Origin: Bordetella genomosp. 11
Lineage (GTDB): Bacteria > Pseudomonadota > Gammaproteobacteria > Burkholderiales > Burkholderiaceae_B
Direction of reading: 5' to 3'
DNA: 64,000 nt
NCBI RefSeq assembly: GCF_002261215.1
Contig: NZ_NEVS01000004.1
Coordinates: 3,906,001 to 3,970,000 of the forward strand
Part shown: in pieces, positions 9,956-17,970 of the stretch
Numbering within the stretch: position 1 is the first letter of the stretch
Layout: every line of letters starts with the position of its first letter
The notes under the pieces: model-generated
The model's input: the letters and a program-made list of their open reading frames with translations, nothing else
The model's database searches: none
Told to the model about the DNA's origin: nothing
Program-made: the position numbers and the translations under genes

Positions 9956-10015
9956 TGAAACTCGCTTGAGAGAGACGGGTATCATAGCCAAGTCCGCAAA
10001 CCTGCTGTTCCTACA

Positions 10016-10555
10016 ATGTCAGAAATAACCGAGTCCGCCGGCGACGAGGACGACGGCTACGACCGCCCGAGCAAATCCCAGGTCAAGCGCGAAATGCTTG
10101 CCCTGACGGATCTTGGCAAGCAATTGATCGGGCTGTCCCCGGAACGACTGCGCCAGTTGCCCCTGGCCGAACGCCTGTACGACGCCATCCGCGAAGCCCA
10201 GCGCACCACCAGCCGCGAAGGGCTGCGCCGCCAGACGCACTTCGTCGGCAAGCTCATGCGCGACGCGCCGGCCGACGACATCCGGCGCCAGCTGGACACC
10301 TGGGAGAACGGCTCGCGCGAGGAAACCGCGGCGATGCATCGCCTGGAAAGCCTGCGCGACCGCCTGCTGGAGGACGATGACGCGCTGACCGACCTGCTGG
10401 CCCGCAACCCGGGCAGCGATGCCCAGCATCTGCGCACGCTGATCCGCGAGGCCCGCAAGGAAGCCCGCGCCAACGCCAGCCTGGCGCAAGGGCAGGAGCC
10501 CAAGCGCAAGCACTACCGGGCGCTGTTCCAGGCCCTGAAGACTTTGCAGTCCTGA
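10016..10555 (+). CDS. darP: Ribosome biogenesis protein DarP (YjgA/DUF615)
   Basis: 179 residues, helical and highly charged. It opens with an acidic tail followed by the family block [20 protein letters not shown], then [20 protein letters not shown] and a C-terminal [11 protein letters not shown]. In E. coli, DarP/YjgA associates with the maturing 50S particle and helps form the peptidyl transferase centre. It is divergent from pmbA, the usual neighbour. Confidence 0.93.
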   Translation: MSEITESAGDEDDGYDRPSKSQVKREMLALTDLGKQLIGLSPERLRQLPLAERLYDAIREAQRTTSREGLRRQTHFVGKLMRDAPADDIRRQLDTWENGSREETAAMHRLESLRDRLLEDDDALTDLLARNPGSDAQHLRTLIREARKEARANASLAQGQEPKRKHYRALFQALKTLQS

Positions 10556-10597
10556 ACGCCCACGGCCCGAGCAAGCCCGACCTCATAGCCCTGCCCC

Positions 10598-11281
10598 ATG
10601 ACCTCCGATACCCCCTCCGAACTGCTGGACTGCATCGAACTCGAGACCGGCCCGCAACCCACGCACGCGGTGATCTGGCTGCACGGGCTGGGCGCGGACG
10701 GCAACGATTTCGCGCCCATCGTCCCCGAATTGCGGCTGCCCGCCGCCCCCGCCGTGCGCTTCGTCTTCCCGCACGCGCCGGTGCAGCCGGTCACCATCAA
10801 CGGCGGCATGCACATGCGATCCTGGTACGACATCCTGGTCATGGACCTGGTGCGCCGCGAGGACGCCGCCGGCATCCGGCGCTCCGAGGCCGCCGTGCGC
10901 GCCCTGATCGCGCGCGAAAACGCCCGCGGCATTCCCACCTCGCGCATCGTGCTGGCCGGTTTCTCGCAAGGCTGCGCGGTCACGCTGCACACCGGCTTGC
11001 GGCTACCGGAAAAGCTGGCCGGCATGATGGGGCTGTCCGGCTACCTGCCGCTGCTGGACGCCGCGTCCGCGGAACGCCACGGCGCCAACGCGGACACGCC
11101 GATTTTCCTGGCCCATGGCGAATACGATCCGGTGGTCAACATCGCGCGGGCCACGGCCTCGCGCGACATGCTCACATCGCTGGGCCACGACGTTCGCTGG
11201 CACACCTACCCCATGCAGCACTCCGTGTGCGCCGAGGAAATCGCCGATATCCGCGATTTCCTGATGGAAGTCCTCAAGTAG
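10598..11281 (+). CDS. Carboxylesterase/phospholipase family alpha/beta hydrolase (EstB-like)
   Basis: 227 residues, about the family norm. The oxyanion region is VIWLHGLGADGNDF, the nucleophile Ser lies in AGFSQGCAV, the acid Asp in HGEYDPVV and the His in MQHSVCAEE, so the full triad of the PF02230 carboxylesterase family is present. No signal peptide, so it is cytoplasmic. The natural substrate is unknown; relatives cleave small esters or lysophospholipids. It is transcribed in the same direction as darP after 42 bp. Its stop overlaps by 8 bp the stop of the convergent acetyltransferase gene. Confidence 0.88.
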   Translation: MTSDTPSELLDCIELETGPQPTHAVIWLHGLGADGNDFAPIVPELRLPAAPAVRFVFPHAPVQPVTINGGMHMRSWYDILVMDLVRREDAAGIRRSEAAVRALIARENARGIPTSRIVLAGFSQGCAVTLHTGLRLPEKLAGMMGLSGYLPLLDAASAERHGANADTPIFLAHGEYDPVVNIARATASRDMLTSLGHDVRWHTYPMQHSVCAEEIADIRDFLMEVLK

Positions 11282-13727
11282 CGCCGGCGGCCGGCCGCCC
11301 CAGGTCCAGCCACACGCGCCGCAGGGACGGGTCCTCCGGCTCCGGGTCGTTTTTCAGGCCCAGGCTGGTCATCAGCCGCAGCATGGGCCGGTTGTCCGCC
11401 AGCACCAGGCCTTCGATATATTCCAGGCCCTGCTCGCGGGCCGCGTCGATCAGCAGCGTCATCAATTGACGGCCCAGGCCGCGGCCCTGCCATGCATCCG
11501 CCACGACCAGCGCGTATTCCGCGCCACGGCCGTCCGGGTTGCGCAGATAGTGGGCCAGGCCGATCACGGCGTCGTGACGATGGCCGCGATGGGCCGGGTT
11601 GGGCAGCTCGGTGGTGGCCACCAGGGCCAGCTCGCGGTCGTAATCCACCTGCGTGTACCGGGCCAGCATGCGTGGCGTCAGCTCGCGCATCATCGATACG
11701 AAACGCATGTAGCGCGAACGCTCCGACAGGTCGCGGATGAAGGCCTGCAAAGCATCCGCGTCCTCCGGGCGGATGGGCCGCACCACCCAGGGCGTGCCGT
11801 CGGCGAAGTGGCGCACCTGCACCAGCCGCGACGGATAGGGATGGATGGCCATGTGCGGATAGCCGCCCAGATGCGGGCACGGCGTGGCCGGTTGGCGGGT
11901 CAACGCCACGCGGACGGACCGCGCGTACAGCCGGGCCTCGCCGGCGTACAGGGGGTCGATGTCCAGCGCTTCGATGTCCGGCACGTCGGTGATCAATTCG
12001 GACACCCGCACCAGCGCCTGCTGCAGGGTTTCGAAGGCGGCCAGCCCCATGCGATGCGCCAGCACCTTGCGCCACAAGCGGCTGCGTTCGATAAGCTGCT
12101 GCGCGAGGAAGCCGTTGAGGGGGGGCAGATCCATGCCGCGGTCGGCGGGACTCAGCACCGCATCGGGTCCGCCGGCGGCAAAGCGGATCACCGGCCCGAA
12201 GCGCGCATCGCGGTGGACCCGTATCGCCATGGGACGCGACAAAGGCTCGAACGCGCCGCTGGGCATGGTGTCCTGTATCGGCACCATGTAGGCAGCCAGG
12301 ATATCCCGCGTTTCGGCCGGCCCCAGCGCATGGCGCCCGTCGCGCCGGACCGCGTCGACGATGGCTTGCGCGGCTGCCATGTCCGGCTGCGGCCCCTGCG
12401 GCAGCGGCGGCTGCGATTGCAGCAGCAGTTGCTGGTTGTAGTAGTGGGTGGACAGCACGCCGAACGCATCGGCGGCCGATTCCGGCGTGCGAAAGGCCGA
12501 AGTGCCGGCGTCGTCCAGCATGCGCCGCAGCGGCCGCATGCCGGCATCGCCCATGAAGCAGGACACGACGGGCTTGCGCGCGCGCGGCGCGATCAGCGCC
12601 AACCGTTGCGCCACCGCGCGCAGGTCGGCCAGCGCGTCCGGCGCCAGCAGCACCAGCACGCCGTCCACGCCCGTATCGTCGATCAGGGTGTCCAGCACCG
12701 CCTGCGCCACGTCCGGCGTCAGCGGTGCATGGGTAATGACGGGATTGGCGACGGCCGACCCGGGTTCCAGCAGCGCTTCGAGCGCCCGCTCCGTTGCCGG
12801 GGAGAGCTCGGCGCGCGCCACCGCGGCATCCGGGCCGATGAGGTCCAGCGCCAACTGCGGCGGCCCGCTCCCGTTGGAGAACAGCGCGACGCGCCGGCCG
12901 CGCGGCCGCCTTGCATAGCCCAGCACTTTCAATGCCGAGAACAACTGCACGAAGTAACGCACGCGCACCGCGCCGGCGCGCCGCAGCACCGCATCGAAAA
13001 CGGCATCGTCATCGTCGCCGCGGCCGGCCTTGAGCACCACCACTGGCTTGGCGCTGGCCGCCGCCCGCAGCGCGCTGATGAAGGGCCGGGCGGGGCCGAC
13101 GTCCTCCAGATACAGCGCGATGCTGTCGGTGCGCGGATCCGTGGCCAGGTAGTCCAGCACCGGGCCCAGTCCCACGATGGCCTCGTCGCCCAGGGCGATC
13201 GCCGTGGAAAAGCCGAAATGCACGTCCTCGGCCCAATCCATGACGGCGGCGATGATGGAACGCGACTGTGCCACCAGCGCGACGCGCCCGGCGCGCGCCA
13301 GCGAGGGATGCTGGCTGAAGTTCAGGCTGGCATGCGGACGCTGGACGCCGAAGGCGCGCGGCCCCAGCAGCTTGCAGCGGTTTTCCTGGGCCCAGGCCTG
13401 GCACAGGGCGATGGTGCCGCGCGGATAGGGGTCGGGTTGTTCGTGCGGCAGCACGATCAGGGCACGCGGGGCGCGTGGTGCCAGGCGGCGCAGGGTTTCG
13501 GCGAAGACCGCGGGCGCCACGCATACCAGCGCGAGGTCCGGCCGTTCGCCGGCGTCCAGGCCGGCGAGGCGTTCGGGAATGTCCGGGGCCACGCCCGGCG
13601 CGCAGTCGATCGAGGTGGTGCGGGCACGCAGGGCCGCGGGCAGGATCGCCGTGCCCGGCAAGGGACGGTCCGCGATGATGAGCAGGGAACGCGGGTCGAA
13701 CAGCGAAGCCAGTGCGTGTCGAAGCAT
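11274..13727 (-). CDS. Pat/YfiQ-type protein: ADP-forming acyl-CoA synthetase-like domains plus GNAT acetyltransferase
   Basis: 817 residues. The first two thirds resemble NDP-forming acyl-CoA synthetases: a degenerate CoA-binding domain (about 1-120), a flavodoxin-like ligase domain (LVAQSRSIIAAVMDWAEDV; AASAKPVVVLKAGR) and an ATP-grasp-like part. The last about 170 residues are a GNAT domain that starts at VVRPIRPEDADALQAFIRDL, with the acetyl-CoA pyrophosphate loop AWQGRGLGRQLM. This is the layout of E. coli PatZ/YfiQ and Salmonella Pat, which acetylate lysines of acetyl-CoA synthetase and other enzymes. The E. coli protein is about 70 residues longer. The ATG at 13725-13727 follows a G-rich stretch. 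A REP-like element lies just upstream. Substrates here are unknown. Confidence 0.88.
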   Translation of the reverse strand: MLRHALASLFDPRSLLIIADRPLPGTAILPAALRARTTSIDCAPGVAPDIPERLAGLDAGERPDLALVCVAPAVFAETLRRLAPRAPRALIVLPHEQPDPYPRGTIALCQAWAQENRCKLLGPRAFGVQRPHASLNFSQHPSLARAGRVALVAQSRSIIAAVMDWAEDVHFGFSTAIALGDEAIVGLGPVLDYLATDPRTDSIALYLEDVGPARPFISALRAAASAKPVVVLKAGRGDDDDAVFDAVLRRAGAVRVRYFVQLFSALKVLGYARRPRGRRVALFSNGSGPPQLALDLIGPDAAVARAELSPATERALEALLEPGSAVANPVITHAPLTPDVAQAVLDTLIDDTGVDGVLVLLAPDALADLRAVAQRLALIAPRARKPVVSCFMGDAGMRPLRRMLDDAGTSAFRTPESAADAFGVLSTHYYNQQLLLQSQPPLPQGPQPDMAAAQAIVDAVRRDGRHALGPAETRDILAAYMVPIQDTMPSGAFEPLSRPMAIRVHRDARFGPVIRFAAGGPDAVLSPADRGMDLPPLNGFLAQQLIERSRLWRKVLAHRMGLAAFETLQQALVRVSELITDVPDIEALDIDPLYAGEARLYARSVRVALTRQPATPCPHLGGYPHMAIHPYPSRLVQVRHFADGTPWVVRPIRPEDADALQAFIRDLSERSRYMRFVSMMRELTPRMLARYTQVDYDRELALVATTELPNPAHRGHRHDAVIGLAHYLRNPDGRGAEYALVVADAWQGRGLGRQLMTLLIDAAREQGLEYIEGLVLADNRPMLRLMTSLGLKNDPEPEDPSLRRVWLDLGRPAAGAT

Positions 13728-13744
13728 AGGGATTGGGCCCCCCC

Positions 13745-13804
13745 GAAGCGCTGCACGCTTCCCCCTTAAGGGGGCGACGCCGGCGGAGCCGGATCCGCGG
13801 CGTC
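13745..13804. repeat. REP-like intergenic palindromic element
   Basis: Three stacked inverted repeats: GAAGCG/CGCTTC (13745-13761), the perfect palindrome CCCCCTTAAGGGGG (13761-13774) and GACGCCG/CGGCGTC (13776-13804). From memory, elements of this build recur between genes in Alcaligenaceae and Comamonadaceae; only one copy is in this window. It separates the divergent acetyltransferase and gltX genes. Bases 13805-13904 hold the gltX upstream region, with AT-rich hexamers (TAAAAT, TATGAT) but no clear -35. Confidence 0.65.
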
Positions 13805-13904
13805 CCTGGTCGGGCTACATCTGTTTCATGCGTCGCGATGGCATGCGGCGACATGGAACTAAAATGCCGCTATTGCGCAATATGATAACCGAGCCGGCTT
13901 TCCG

Positions 13905-15317
13905 ATGACCCAAACTTCCCCTTCCCGCGTCCGCACCCGTTTCGCCCCCTCGCCCACCGGCTACCTGCATCTGGGCGGCGCGCGCACGGCGCTTTTTTCC
14001 TGGGCGTTCGCCCGTCACCATGGCGGCGTGTTCATCCTGCGCATCGAAGACACCGACGTGGAACGATCGACGCCGGAAGCCGTGCAGGCCATCCTGGACA
14101 GCATGGATTGGCTGGGCATGCAGCCGGACGAAGGGCCCTTCTACCAGATGCGCCGCATGGACCGCTACCGCGAGGTCGTGGCCCAGATGCTGGCCGCGGG
14201 CACGGCCTACCACTGCTACTGCACCCCAGAGGAAGTGGAAGCCATGCGCGAACGCGCCCGCGCCCAGGGCCTGAAGCCGCGCTATGACGGCACGTGGCGG
14301 CCGGAACCGGGCAAGACGCTGCCGGCCATCCCCGAAGGCCGCCAGCCGGTGGTCCGCTTCAAGAACCCGCTGACGGGCGCCACCAGCTGGAACGATATGG
14401 TGAAAGGACCGATCAGCTTCGACAACGGCGAACTGGACGACCTGATCATCGCGCGCCCGGACGGCACGCCGACCTACAACTTCTGCGTCGTGGTGGACGA
14501 CTGGGACATGGGCATCACCCATGTGCTGCGCGGTGACGACCACGTCAACAACACGCCGCGCCAGATCAACATCCTGCGTGCGCTGGGCGCGCAATTGCCC
14601 GAATACGGCCACGTGCCCATGATCCTGGGACCGGATGGGGAAAAACTGTCCAAGCGCCACGGCGCCGTCAGCGTCATGGAATACGACAAGGACGGCTACC
14701 TGCCGGAAGCCATGATCAACTACCTGGCCCGCCTGGGGTGGAGCCACGGCGACGACGAGCTCTTCACCCGCGATCAATTGGTGGAATGGTTCGATACGCG
14801 GCATTTGTCGAAATCCGCGTCGCAATGGGACCCGAAGAAGCTGAACTGGGTCAACGCCCACTACCTGCGCCAGATGGCCGATGCCGACCTGGCCGGACGT
14901 GTCGCGGCACGCATCGCGCGGCGTGGCGGCGATCCCGCCGCGGCCGACCTGCCCGCCGTCATGGCGCTGCTGAAAGATCGCGCCGAAACGCTCGAGCAGT
15001 TGGCCGACGGCGCCATGTTGTTCTGCGGGCCGTTCGGCGGCGTGCCGCAGGAACTGGCGGCGCAGCATCTGACCGAGCCGGCCCGCGAGGCCCTGCGCGA
15101 ATTCGCCAGCGAGGCCGATGGCGGCGACTGGTCCAAAGAGGCCCTGTCAGCCGCCATCAAGCGCGTACTGGCGGCGCGCGGCATGAAGATGCCGCAACTG
15201 GCCATTCCCTTGCGCGTGGCCGTCACGGGCCAGACCCAGACGCCGGCCATCGATGCGGTGCTCGCCCTGCTGGGCAGGGAGAAAGTCCTGGGCCGCCTGG
15301 AACGCGCGCTGGCGTAG
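13905..15317 (+). CDS. gltX: Glutamyl-tRNA synthetase
   Basis: 470 residues, class I aminoacyl-tRNA synthetase that charges tRNA-Glu in the cytoplasm and feeds C5 haem synthesis (hemL is also in this window). The HIGH-type motif is in [18 protein letters not shown] and the KMSKS-type motif is [24 protein letters not shown] and the helical C-terminal anticodon-binding region are also typical. The ATG at 13905 has no obvious Shine-Dalgarno sequence, but the conserved N-terminus begins about ten residues in, so the start is sound. Confidence 0.98.
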   Translation: MTQTSPSRVRTRFAPSPTGYLHLGGARTALFSWAFARHHGGVFILRIEDTDVERSTPEAVQAILDSMDWLGMQPDEGPFYQMRRMDRYREVVAQMLAAGTAYHCYCTPEEVEAMRERARAQGLKPRYDGTWRPEPGKTLPAIPEGRQPVVRFKNPLTGATSWNDMVKGPISFDNGELDDLIIARPDGTPTYNFCVVVDDWDMGITHVLRGDDHVNNTPRQINILRALGAQLPEYGHVPMILGPDGEKLSKRHGAVSVMEYDKDGYLPEAMINYLARLGWSHGDDELFTRDQLVEWFDTRHLSKSASQWDPKKLNWVNAHYLRQMADADLAGRVAARIARRGGDPAAADLPAVMALLKDRAETLEQLADGAMLFCGPFGGVPQELAAQHLTEPAREALREFASEADGGDWSKEALSAAIKRVLAARGMKMPQLAIPLRVAVTGQTQTPAIDAVLALLGREKVLGRLERALA

Positions 15318-15331
15318 GGCTGCCCGGGATC

Positions 15332-15838
15332 TCAGCGCAGCATGTACCCCGGGGGCATCCTGCGCGCCTTCAGCACTTCTCCGCCCGGCTTCTCGTCGCG
15401 CAGGACCAGCGTGCTTTTGTCGAGCGCTTCCACCCGGTAGCGGTTGGTGTAGATCGGATCCGACAGATCGACGGGATCGCCGTTGGATTCGGTGGTCTGC
15501 ATGGTGTACACGCCGTTGGCGAATGTCCAGCACCCGGTTTCGTCCAGCCCGGGCCGCGCCTTGTTGCGGATCTTGAGCTGGGTCCGATAGTGCATCTTGC
15601 CGTCCGGCGCCAGCACCAGCAGGGTTTGCTGCGTGCCGCCCACGCCGCGCGGCGTGGAGACCGAATACCACGTTCCCGCCAGGGCATCCGCGCCGGCGCT
15701 GGCGGCGCAGGCCACGGGCTTGGGGGGAGAAGGCGGCTGGGGCGCCGGATGGGGCGATTCGTTTTTCTTGATTGCGCAACCGGCCAGAACGAACGCGGCG
15801 CAGGCTACGCCGGCGAAACGCGAAAATGCACTGCTCAT
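15332..15838 (-). CDS. Small lipoprotein of unknown function
   Basis: 168 residues from the ATG at 15836-15838, preceded by GAGGATTTC. The lipobox VLAGC places the lipidated Cys near residue 20; a Pro-rich linker follows, then a compact domain starting at about residue 45 (ADALAGTWYSVSTPRG) with alternating strands and several Thr/Tyr residues. The fold reminds me of small lipocalin-like or META-type outer membrane lipoproteins, but I cannot name the family. It lies tail-to-tail with gltX, 14 bp apart. An 8-9-8 inverted repeat lies 57 bp upstream (15895-15919). Confidence 0.8.
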   Translation of the reverse strand: MSSAFSRFAGVACAAFVLAGCAIKKNESPHPAPQPPSPPKPVACAASAGADALAGTWYSVSTPRGVGGTQQTLLVLAPDGKMHYRTQLKIRNKARPGLDETGCWTFANGVYTMQTTESNGDPVDLSDPIYTNRYRVEALDKSTLVLRDEKPGGEVLKARRMPPGYMLR

Positions 15839-15894
15839 GAAATCCTCACAGGCCACCGAGATATCCGCATTGCGCGGAAAAGGAACGCATCGGT

Positions 15895-15919
15895 GCGATA
15901 TTTCGATTCTGAATATCGC
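15895..15919. promoter_or_regulatory. 8-9-8 inverted repeat upstream of the lipoprotein gene
   Basis: GCGATATT (15895-15902) and AATATCGC (15912-15919) form a perfect inverted repeat with a 9-base spacer in the 190-bp gap between the LysR gene and the lipoprotein gene. The symmetry and AT-rich arms fit a dimeric regulator site 57-81 bp before the lipoprotein ATG. No regulator can be assigned. Confidence 0.45.
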
Positions 15920-16028
15920 GGCGGCAAGACGCAACGCCCATGCCCAACATAGACGCCCGCAATGCGGTAGTTGTGCGTAACGCGCAACATCGTCCGGCGA
16001 TTCGCGAGGATTGGCGGGCAGGCCGGGA

Positions 16029-16925
16029 TCAGGCGGCATGCGCGGACGTCGCGGCCGTCTCGCGCAACAGGGCCTCCATGACGGATGCCGCCGGAGACAG
16101 CGTGCGACCCGCCAGCCGGGTCATCCCCAAGACACGGCCGATGCGCGGGCGGCGCAGCGGCACGAAGACCAGATTGCGTGCGTCGGGCGGTTTGCCGAGC
16201 TCCGCCAGCACGGTAACGCCGACGCCTCGCTCCAGCATCGCGGTCAACGACATCATGTGAGACACGAAGACAGGCAGGTTCATCATGAAGGCCGCCGCCC
16301 GATGCCCGGCCAACTGGCGATGCGCCACGGTACCGATGAGCGGCAGCCCGGCCACCTCTTTCCACGTTAACCACGCCCGCTCCGCCAAGGGATGATCGTC
16401 GCGGCAGACCAGGCCGAATTCGTCCCGCCACAACGGGTCGAATACCAGCCGCTTGTCGCTCAGGACCGGACTGCATATGCCCAATTCGGCCTGCCCCGCC
16501 AGCACCATGCGTTCCACCCCTTCGGAATTGTCGTCGTAGAGCCGCATCGCGACGTCGGGATGGGCGGCACGGTAGCGGGCGACCAGGTCGGGTATCCAAA
16601 GCGAGGCGGCCGTGGCGACGGCGGCCATCGTCAGCAGGCCCGTTTCGCTGCGCGCCATGCCGCCGATGCTCATGGCCACTCGGTCGTGATGATCGACCAG
16701 TTCGCGCGCCAGCGGCAGGCAGGACTCGCCGAAGCGCGTCAGGCTTACCCGCGCGCCGCGCTCGAACAACGGCTGCCCCAGGCGTTGCTCCATCTCGCGG
16801 ATGGACAGCGACAAGGCGGGCTGGGAACGGAATGCGCGCGCCGCTGCCGCGCGGAAACTGCGGAGCTCCGCCACCAATAGGAAATGCCGGTAATGCGCGA
16901 TGGAAAGATCCGGAAGCTGGCTCAT
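16029..16925 (-). CDS. LysR-family transcriptional regulator
   Basis: 298 residues, normal LysR length. The N-terminal winged helix-turn-helix is in IAHYRHFLLVAELRSFRAAA and RSQPALSLSIREMEQRLGQP; the remainder is the two-lobed effector domain (TGLLTMAAVATAASLWIPDL; FDPLWRDEFGLVCRDDHPLA). It is divergent from an alpha/beta hydrolase gene with 88 bp between them, the classic arrangement for a LysR regulator and its target. An AT-rich palindrome in that gap (16965-16983) is a fitting binding site. The inducer is unknown. Confidence 0.93.
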   Translation of the reverse strand: MSQLPDLSIAHYRHFLLVAELRSFRAAAARAFRSQPALSLSIREMEQRLGQPLFERGARVSLTRFGESCLPLARELVDHHDRVAMSIGGMARSETGLLTMAAVATAASLWIPDLVARYRAAHPDVAMRLYDDNSEGVERMVLAGQAELGICSPVLSDKRLVFDPLWRDEFGLVCRDDHPLAERAWLTWKEVAGLPLIGTVAHRQLAGHRAAAFMMNLPVFVSHMMSLTAMLERGVGVTVLAELGKPPDARNLVFVPLRRPRIGRVLGMTRLAGRTLSPAASVMEALLRETAATSAHAA

Positions 16926-16964
16926 GGCGTGGCCCTGGTGTATTTGCCGGACTTATTATCGGAT

Positions 16965-16983
16965 AGAAAAAATAAATTTTTCT
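16965..16983. promoter_or_regulatory. Candidate LysR operator (19-bp palindrome)
   Basis: AGAAAAA and TTTTTCT form a perfect palindrome around ATAAA. It contains the T-N11-A spacing expected of LysR sites (T at 16964, A at 16976). It lies about 40 bp upstream of the LysR start and about 30 bp upstream of the hydrolase start and is strikingly AT-rich against the surrounding DNA. Confidence 0.6.
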
Positions 16984-17013
16984 CATCGCCTGCCGCGGCC
17001 TACCATTCGCCGC

Positions 17014-17847
17014 ATGGACGCCGTCACGCTCTCCTCCGCCTCTCTTCCGGACTTCACGCTCCTCGATCGAATGCCGCCGCTGCCGGCCGGCGAGGGCCGG
17101 CTGGTCGTCGGCGCACGCGGCAGGGCGGGCAGGCCCACACTGCTTTTCGTGCACGGCGCATTTCATGGCGCCTGGTGCTATGCGGGCTACCTGGAGTACT
17201 TCGCCGCCCTGGGCATCGGCTGCGCGGCCCTGGACCTGCCTGGCCATGGCGGGCTGCCGCAGGGGCCGGACTACCATCGCCATGGTGTCGGCGCCTTCGG
17301 CGTATGCGTCGCGCAGGCCATGGACCTGATCGAGGGGCCGATCGTGCTGGCGGGACACAGCATGGGCGCCCTGCCGGCGCTCTTTGCCGCCACCCAACGC
17401 AAAACCGCCGGTATCGTATTGATGGCCCCTTCGCCGCCGGCCAATGTACCGGGCGCGCGGACATTGGACCCTGTGCCGGTTGGCGCCAGCCGGCCGCCGC
17501 CCGGCCTGGACGACATACGCAGGCGATTCACGGGGGACATGGAGCGGCAGGCGGTCGCCGCGGTCGCCGCCCGCCTGTGCCCGGAAAGCGCCGAAGCCAT
17601 GAACGACCGTTATTTGCTGCGGCTGACCATCCCTGCGCAGGCGATCGACGCGCCGGGCCTGTGCCTGGAAGCGGGCCAGGACGACGCCGCGCGGCATCCG
17701 CCGGGCCAGGACCGGGCCGTCGCCGATCTCTATGGCTTCGAATATCGCCTGCTGCCGGACATGCCCCATTGCATGATGTACGCACGCGGCTGGCGGGAAA
17801 GCGCAGGGGCGATACGCGATTGGTACGAGCGCCATTTTCCCGGCTGA
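17014..17847 (+). CDS. Alpha/beta hydrolase
   Basis: 277 residues from the ATG at 17014. HGAFHGAWCY carries the oxyanion-hole HG motif, LAGHSMGALPAL the nucleophilic serine, and the C-terminal MPHCMM contains the probable catalytic His. No signal peptide. The HGAFHGAWCY segment resembles plant methylesterase/hydroxynitrile lyase type and lactone- or ester-cleaving hydrolases, so an ester of an organic acid is a reasonable but unproven substrate. It probably belongs to the regulon of the divergent LysR gene and precedes the Bug receptor by 123 bp, suggesting uptake plus hydrolysis of one compound. Confidence 0.85.
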   Translation: MDAVTLSSASLPDFTLLDRMPPLPAGEGRLVVGARGRAGRPTLLFVHGAFHGAWCYAGYLEYFAALGIGCAALDLPGHGGLPQGPDYHRHGVGAFGVCVAQAMDLIEGPIVLAGHSMGALPALFAATQRKTAGIVLMAPSPPANVPGARTLDPVPVGASRPPPGLDDIRRRFTGDMERQAVAAVAARLCPESAEAMNDRYLLRLTIPAQAIDAPGLCLEAGQDDAARHPPGQDRAVADLYGFEYRLLPDMPHCMMYARGWRESAGAIRDWYERHFPG

Positions 17848-17882
17848 TCCGTAGCATGGCCGCCGCGGCGCCGGCGCGATCG

Positions 17883-17894
17883 CTATATATATAG
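17883..17894 (+). promoter_or_regulatory. AT palindrome upstream of the Bug receptor gene
   Basis: CTATATATATAG is the only strongly AT-rich stretch in the 123 bp between the hydrolase and the Bug receptor. It could supply a -10 region for the receptor. No convincing -35 precedes it. Confidence 0.35.
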
Positions 17895-17970
17895 AGACCA
17901 CCATATGGAGACGCACGGGAATGACGATGGGATTTCCTCATCGCCACCGCGCACAACTGGGGAGACAACC

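Noticed and set aside
7004..9958. A long open frame on the plus strand (about 980 codons) across the liv receptor and pmbA genes
   Set aside because: It is antisense to two well-supported genes and its translation has no recognisable domain; high GC content with strong third-position bias produces such long shadow frames.
11466..13769. Plus-strand open frame of about 770 codons opposite the Pat-type gene
   Set aside because: Shadow of the real minus-strand gene; Arg/Gly/Gln-rich translation without motifs.
17905..17970. Longer N-terminus for the Bug receptor from the ATG at 17905
   Set aside because: It would place 22 polar residues before a perfect signal peptide; the TTG at 17971 has a proper ribosome binding site.
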